DNA from: CAIWHR01 sp039931775
Lineage (GTDB): Bacteria > Pseudomonadota > Gammaproteobacteria > Burkholderiales > Casimicrobiaceae
Assembly: GCA_039931775.1 (NCBI GenBank)
Contig: JBDTRG010000050.1
Coordinates: 1-64,000 of the forward strand
Direction of reading: 5' to 3'
Length of the DNA: 64,000 bases
The translations under genes were made by a program, and so were the position numbers. Positions 61,770 through 64,000 of the stretch are shown one piece after another (the first letter of the stretch is position 1; the number at the start of each line of letters is the position of its first letter). Under the pieces are notes generated by a model. The model was not told the DNA's origin. It was given only the letters and a program-made list of their open reading frames with translations, and searched no databases.

Positions 61770-62329
61770 TGCCTAGGATCGACGACATCGAGGACACGCC
61801 GAACCCGAACGCGAAGAAGTTCATCCTGATGGAGCCGCTGACCTGGGGGATTTCGCGCTCGTACGAGAATGCCGGGCAGGCGAAGGACGATCCGCTCGCG
61901 GCGGCGCTTTTCGCGATCGAGCACGTAACCAACGTCTTCTACGTCGATCGCTGGATCACGGTGACCCAGGATGGCGGCGCCAACTGGCAGACGCTCTCCC
62001 GGCAGATCGCCGAGCCAATCCGCGCCGCGCCGGCGGCGGATGCGCAATCGGCACAGCTCACCGCCGCCGCCGCGCCGGCGATGGTCGACCTCCCGCCCGA
62101 AGAGCGGGAACGCCTCGACCGGATCAACGAGCTCCTCGATGAGCGCATCCGACCCTACCTTCAGGGGGATGGCGGCGACTTGCACGTTCTCAGCCTCGAG
62201 GGCGACCGGCTGACGGTCCATTACCAGGGCGCCTGCGGCAGCTGCCCGAGCTCGATTTCGGGCACCCTCGCCAGCATCGAGGGACTGGTCCGCCAGATCG
62301 AGCCGGACATCGAAGTCGTGGCTGTCTGA
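61769..62329 (+). CDS. Nfu-type Fe-S carrier protein
   Basis: 186 residues. N-terminal Nfu_N-like domain (TPNPNAKKFILMEPL...FAIEHVTNVFYVDRWITVT), an Ala-rich linker (about 85-105), then a NifU-like C-terminal domain with DGGDLHVLSLEGDRLTVHYQGACGSCPSS, the CxxC pair Cys156/Cys159 binding [4Fe-4S] between two subunits. Probably delivers clusters made by SufBCD. TGATG junction with sufU. Confidence 0.93.
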   Translation: MPRIDDIEDTPNPNAKKFILMEPLTWGISRSYENAGQAKDDPLAAALFAIEHVTNVFYVDRWITVTQDGGANWQTLSRQIAEPIRAAPAADAQSAQLTAAAAPAMVDLPPEERERLDRINELLDERIRPYLQGDGGDLHVLSLEGDRLTVHYQGACGSCPSSISGTLASIEGLVRQIEPDIEVVAV

Positions 62330-62397
62330 CGACGACGCCCGTTGGTCGTCCTGTCCATCGAATTGCCCTTGGCCGCCATTTCCGCCGTGTCGGCGCC

Positions 62398-62718
62398 ATG
62401 AGCGACTGGATGACGGTCGCGCAGGTCGGCGAGCTCGCGCCCGGCGCGTGGCGCGTCGCCGATCTCGACGGTACGCAGATCGCGCTGTTCAACCTCGACG
62501 GACGGTATTATGCGATCGCCGATGTCTGCACCCACGATGCCGGGCAACTGACCGGCGGCACCGTCGAAGGCGACGTGATCGTCTGCCCGCGCCACGGCGC
62601 ACGCTTCTGCATCCGCACCGGCGAGGCGTTGAGCGCGCCGGCGTACGAGCCGACGGACACGTTTCCGGTGCGCATCGAAGGCGAAGAAGTCCAGGTGCGC
62701 GACGCCCGTTGGGATTGA
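62398..62718 (+). CDS. Rieske-type [2Fe-2S] ferredoxin
   Basis: 106 residues, a single Rieske domain. Cluster ligands Cys44-x-His46 (VCTHD) and Cys63-x-x-His66 (CPRHG). Similar small Rieske proteins are annotated as ferredoxin subunits of dioxygenases, but their presence in SUF operons suggests electron supply to Fe-S assembly (inference). 68 bases after the Nfu gene, same strand, no terminator seen. Confidence 0.9.
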   Translation: MSDWMTVAQVGELAPGAWRVADLDGTQIALFNLDGRYYAIADVCTHDAGQLTGGTVEGDVIVCPRHGARFCIRTGEALSAPAYEPTDTFPVRIEGEEVQVRDARWD

Positions 62719-62731
62719 TCGGGAAAAGTTC

Positions 62732-63142
62732 ATGGCCGGCCTTACCAAAGACGCTCCCAACCCCACCGAGATCCTTCTCCATCAGAAATCGCGCGTGCTG
62801 GAGATCGCCTTCTCCGACGGCAAGCGCTTCCGGCTCCCCTGCGAGTTCCTGCGCGTCTACTCTCCTTCAGCGGAGGTGCGGGGGCACGGCCCGGGGCAGG
62901 AGGTGCTGCAGATCGGCAAGAAGGACGTCTCGATCACGGAACTCGATCCGGTGGGCGCCTACGCGGTGCGGCCGGTATTCTCCGACGGCCACGGTACCGG
63001 CATCTATTCGTGGGACTATTTCTACACGCTCGGCACGAATCAGGATGAAATGTGGCGCCGCTATCTGGAGCGCATCGCGGAGGCCGGCGCGAGCCGCGAG
63101 CCGGTGGAGGGAATCCCGACGCCGCGGCCGAAATGCAAGTAG
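62732..63142 (+). CDS. DUF971 protein
   Basis: 136 residues. GBBH-like N-terminal (DUF971) domain: VLEIAFSDGKRFRLPCEFLRVYSPSAEVRGHG, then GTGIYSWDYFYTLG. DUF971 occurs alone or fused to Fe-S carriers such as ApbC/Mrp, which fits its place at the end of the SUF operon. Function unknown. ATG 62732 has GGGAAAAG seven bases upstream; 13 bases from the Rieske stop. Confidence 0.9.
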   Translation: MAGLTKDAPNPTEILLHQKSRVLEIAFSDGKRFRLPCEFLRVYSPSAEVRGHGPGQEVLQIGKKDVSITELDPVGAYAVRPVFSDGHGTGIYSWDYFYTLGTNQDEMWRRYLERIAEAGASREPVEGIPTPRPKCK

Positions 63143-63206
63143 CCGCGCCGACCTGTTGTAGAGTGGCGGGCATCGCCCCTCGTCCGGGGGGCCTTGGGGG
63201 TGATCG

Positions 63207-63683
63207 ATGCTAGGGTTCTTCCTGGACCGGAAGGAAACGCCGCGCCTAGGCACGCTCCGGCAGCTTTTCCTCTTCGCGACGCTGTCGCGCTCCGAACTCC
63301 GCGTCGTCGACGGCATGCTGCACGAGCGCCGCTACCTCAAGGGCGAAATCATCTTCGACGAAGGCGAGGAAGGCCAGACGGTCTACGTCGTCATCGCCGG
63401 CCGCGTTCTGATCTGTCGGCAGGGTGAGCCGGAAACCGGCAAGATCACCGAAATAGAGTCCGGCGTCGTTTTCGGCGAACTCGCGCTGCTCGACGACGCC
63501 CCGAGGGCGGCGCAGGCGCGGGCCGCCGATGACTGCGTGCTCGCTTCGCTGGCGCGCGGCGATTTCGAAAGCCTGCTCGACACGCACGTGGTGGTCGCCT
63601 CGAAGATCGCGTTGCAGCTCGCGCGGCAACTGGGCAGGCAGCTTCGCGATCGCTCCGCGTCGAGTGAACGAAAGCCTCTGTGA
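63207..63683 (+). CDS. Cyclic-nucleotide-binding domain protein
   Basis: 158 residues, a single cNMP-binding domain without a DNA-binding helix. FDEGEEGQTVYVVIAGRV and the phosphate-binding cassette FGELALLDDAPRAAQARA, with the Glu and Arg that contact the ribose and phosphate, look competent for cAMP/cGMP. Overlaps the following membrane-protein gene as GTGA, so it may regulate that protein directly (inference). Confidence 0.88.
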   Translation: MLGFFLDRKETPRLGTLRQLFLFATLSRSELRVVDGMLHERRYLKGEIIFDEGEEGQTVYVVIAGRVLICRQGEPETGKITEIESGVVFGELALLDDAPRAAQARAADDCVLASLARGDFESLLDTHVVVASKIALQLARQLGRQLRDRSASSERKPL

Positions 63684-64000
63684 AACCGGCGAATTCGGGC
63701 CCGAGCCGTTACCTGTCGTCCGGACCGCTCGTCTGGGTGGCAACGATCTTCTGCACGACGCTGATGCTGGTGCTGCTGAAGCAGGCGCTGTGGTTCGTCG
63801 TGCCCTTCCTGCTCGCGATCATCCTCTATTACGCGTTGTTCCCCGCGGTGCGGCGCCTGACGCTCGCCGGCGTCGACCGCGAAACGTCGGCGGCGATCGT
63901 TTCGGGCGTGTTCTTCCTGGTGGCGGTTCTGGCGATGGTGCCGACCTTGCCCTGGCTCGCGGCGCAAGCGATGACCGGTGAAGAGGCGGCATCGCGCTAC
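63680..64000 (+). CDS. AI-2E-family membrane protein, 3' end outside window
   Basis: Partial, 107 residues visible from GTG 63680, which overlaps the stop of the cNMP-binding gene. Two hydrophobic segments are clear (about 18-52 and 70-95); the stretch ALWFVVPFLLAIILYYALFPAVRRL is the N-terminal signature of the AI-2E/PerM permease family. Family members are putative transporters or antiporters, not all linked to quorum-sensing signals. The rest lies outside the window. Confidence 0.82.
   Translation, partial: MKPANSGPSRYLSSGPLVWVATIFCTTLMLVLLKQALWFVVPFLLAIILYYALFPAVRRLTLAGVDRETSAAIVSGVFFLVAVLAMVPTLPWLAAQAMTGEEAASRY

Overview
The window is one GC-rich chromosomal segment of a Gram-negative proteobacterium, most likely a betaproteobacterium close to Burkholderiales. 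Reasons: the yicC-gmk-rpoZ-spoT order, a PP2C/Ser-Thr kinase pair beside dnaQ, a complete pilGHIJ-pilL (Chp) chemosensory operon, yqgE-ruvX-pyrR-pyrB with a catalytically degenerate pyrC, and GC-rich intergenic repeats with 'cccgaaggg' and 'gcgaacgcagtgagc' cores that resemble Burkholderiales repeats. The lineage call is an inference from gene content and order. No rRNA, tRNA, CRISPR array, prophage or insertion sequence was seen. Coding density is very high; long antisense open frames are by-products of GC-rich codon use and are not annotated.

Layout. 1-2.3 kb: truncated DUF1254 lipoprotein, AhpD-like peroxidase-related protein, Tat-exported dienelactone hydrolase. 2.4-6.2 kb (minus): yqgE-ruvX-pyrR-pyrB-pyrC', apparently read from one sigma-70-type promoter whose start point falls on the yqgE ATG. 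6.3-9.8 kb: photolyase and an EF-G-like GTPase. 10-19.4 kb (minus): twitching-motility chemosensory operon ending in a 1921-residue CheA-type kinase. 19.7-24.1 kb (minus): ilvA, dnaQ, PP2C phosphatase, tandem 75-bp repeat, Ser/Thr kinase. 24.2-28.3 kb (plus): a 19-codon leader ORF, yicC, gmk, rpoZ, spoT. 28.3-35.9 kb (minus): mechanosensitive channel, monothiol glutaredoxin, carbohydrate-type ABC importer with hairpins between binding protein and permeases, CtBP-like dehydrogenase. 36.1-37.7 kb: short MetE-like protein and a cold-shock protein with terminator. 37.7-41.6 kb (minus): a long inverted repeat and a stand-alone C-A-T-TE peptide synthetase module. 41.8-46.3 kb (plus): branched-chain-amino-acid-type (HAAT) ABC importer. 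46.3-47.8 kb: polysaccharide flippase. 47.9-53.1 kb: a split signalling locus (RsbW-like ATPase, FecR protein, OmpA lipoprotein, CHASE2-SpoIIE phosphatase, metallo-beta-lactamase-fold protein, STAS protein). 53.2-55.5 kb: SEC-C/TPR/O-GlcNAc-transferase-like protein. 55.6-63.1 kb (plus): iscR-led SUF iron-sulfur operon with sufU, an Nfu scaffold, a Rieske protein and a DUF971 protein. 63.2-64 kb: cyclic-nucleotide-binding protein and start of an AI-2E-family membrane protein.

How the genes work together. The SUF operon is self-contained: IscR as sensor with a good type-1-like site over its own promoter, SufS with SufU for sulfur supply, SufBCD as scaffold, A-type and Nfu carriers for delivery. 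The 47.9-53.1 kb locus has all parts of a partner-switching relay (kinase-like ATPase, phosphatase with extracytoplasmic sensor, STAS antagonist) plus two envelope proteins, and is the best candidate here for an uncharacterised system. The peptide synthetase is the other notable item: its condensation motif lacks the usual Asp and its thioesterase has Cys in the nucleophile position.
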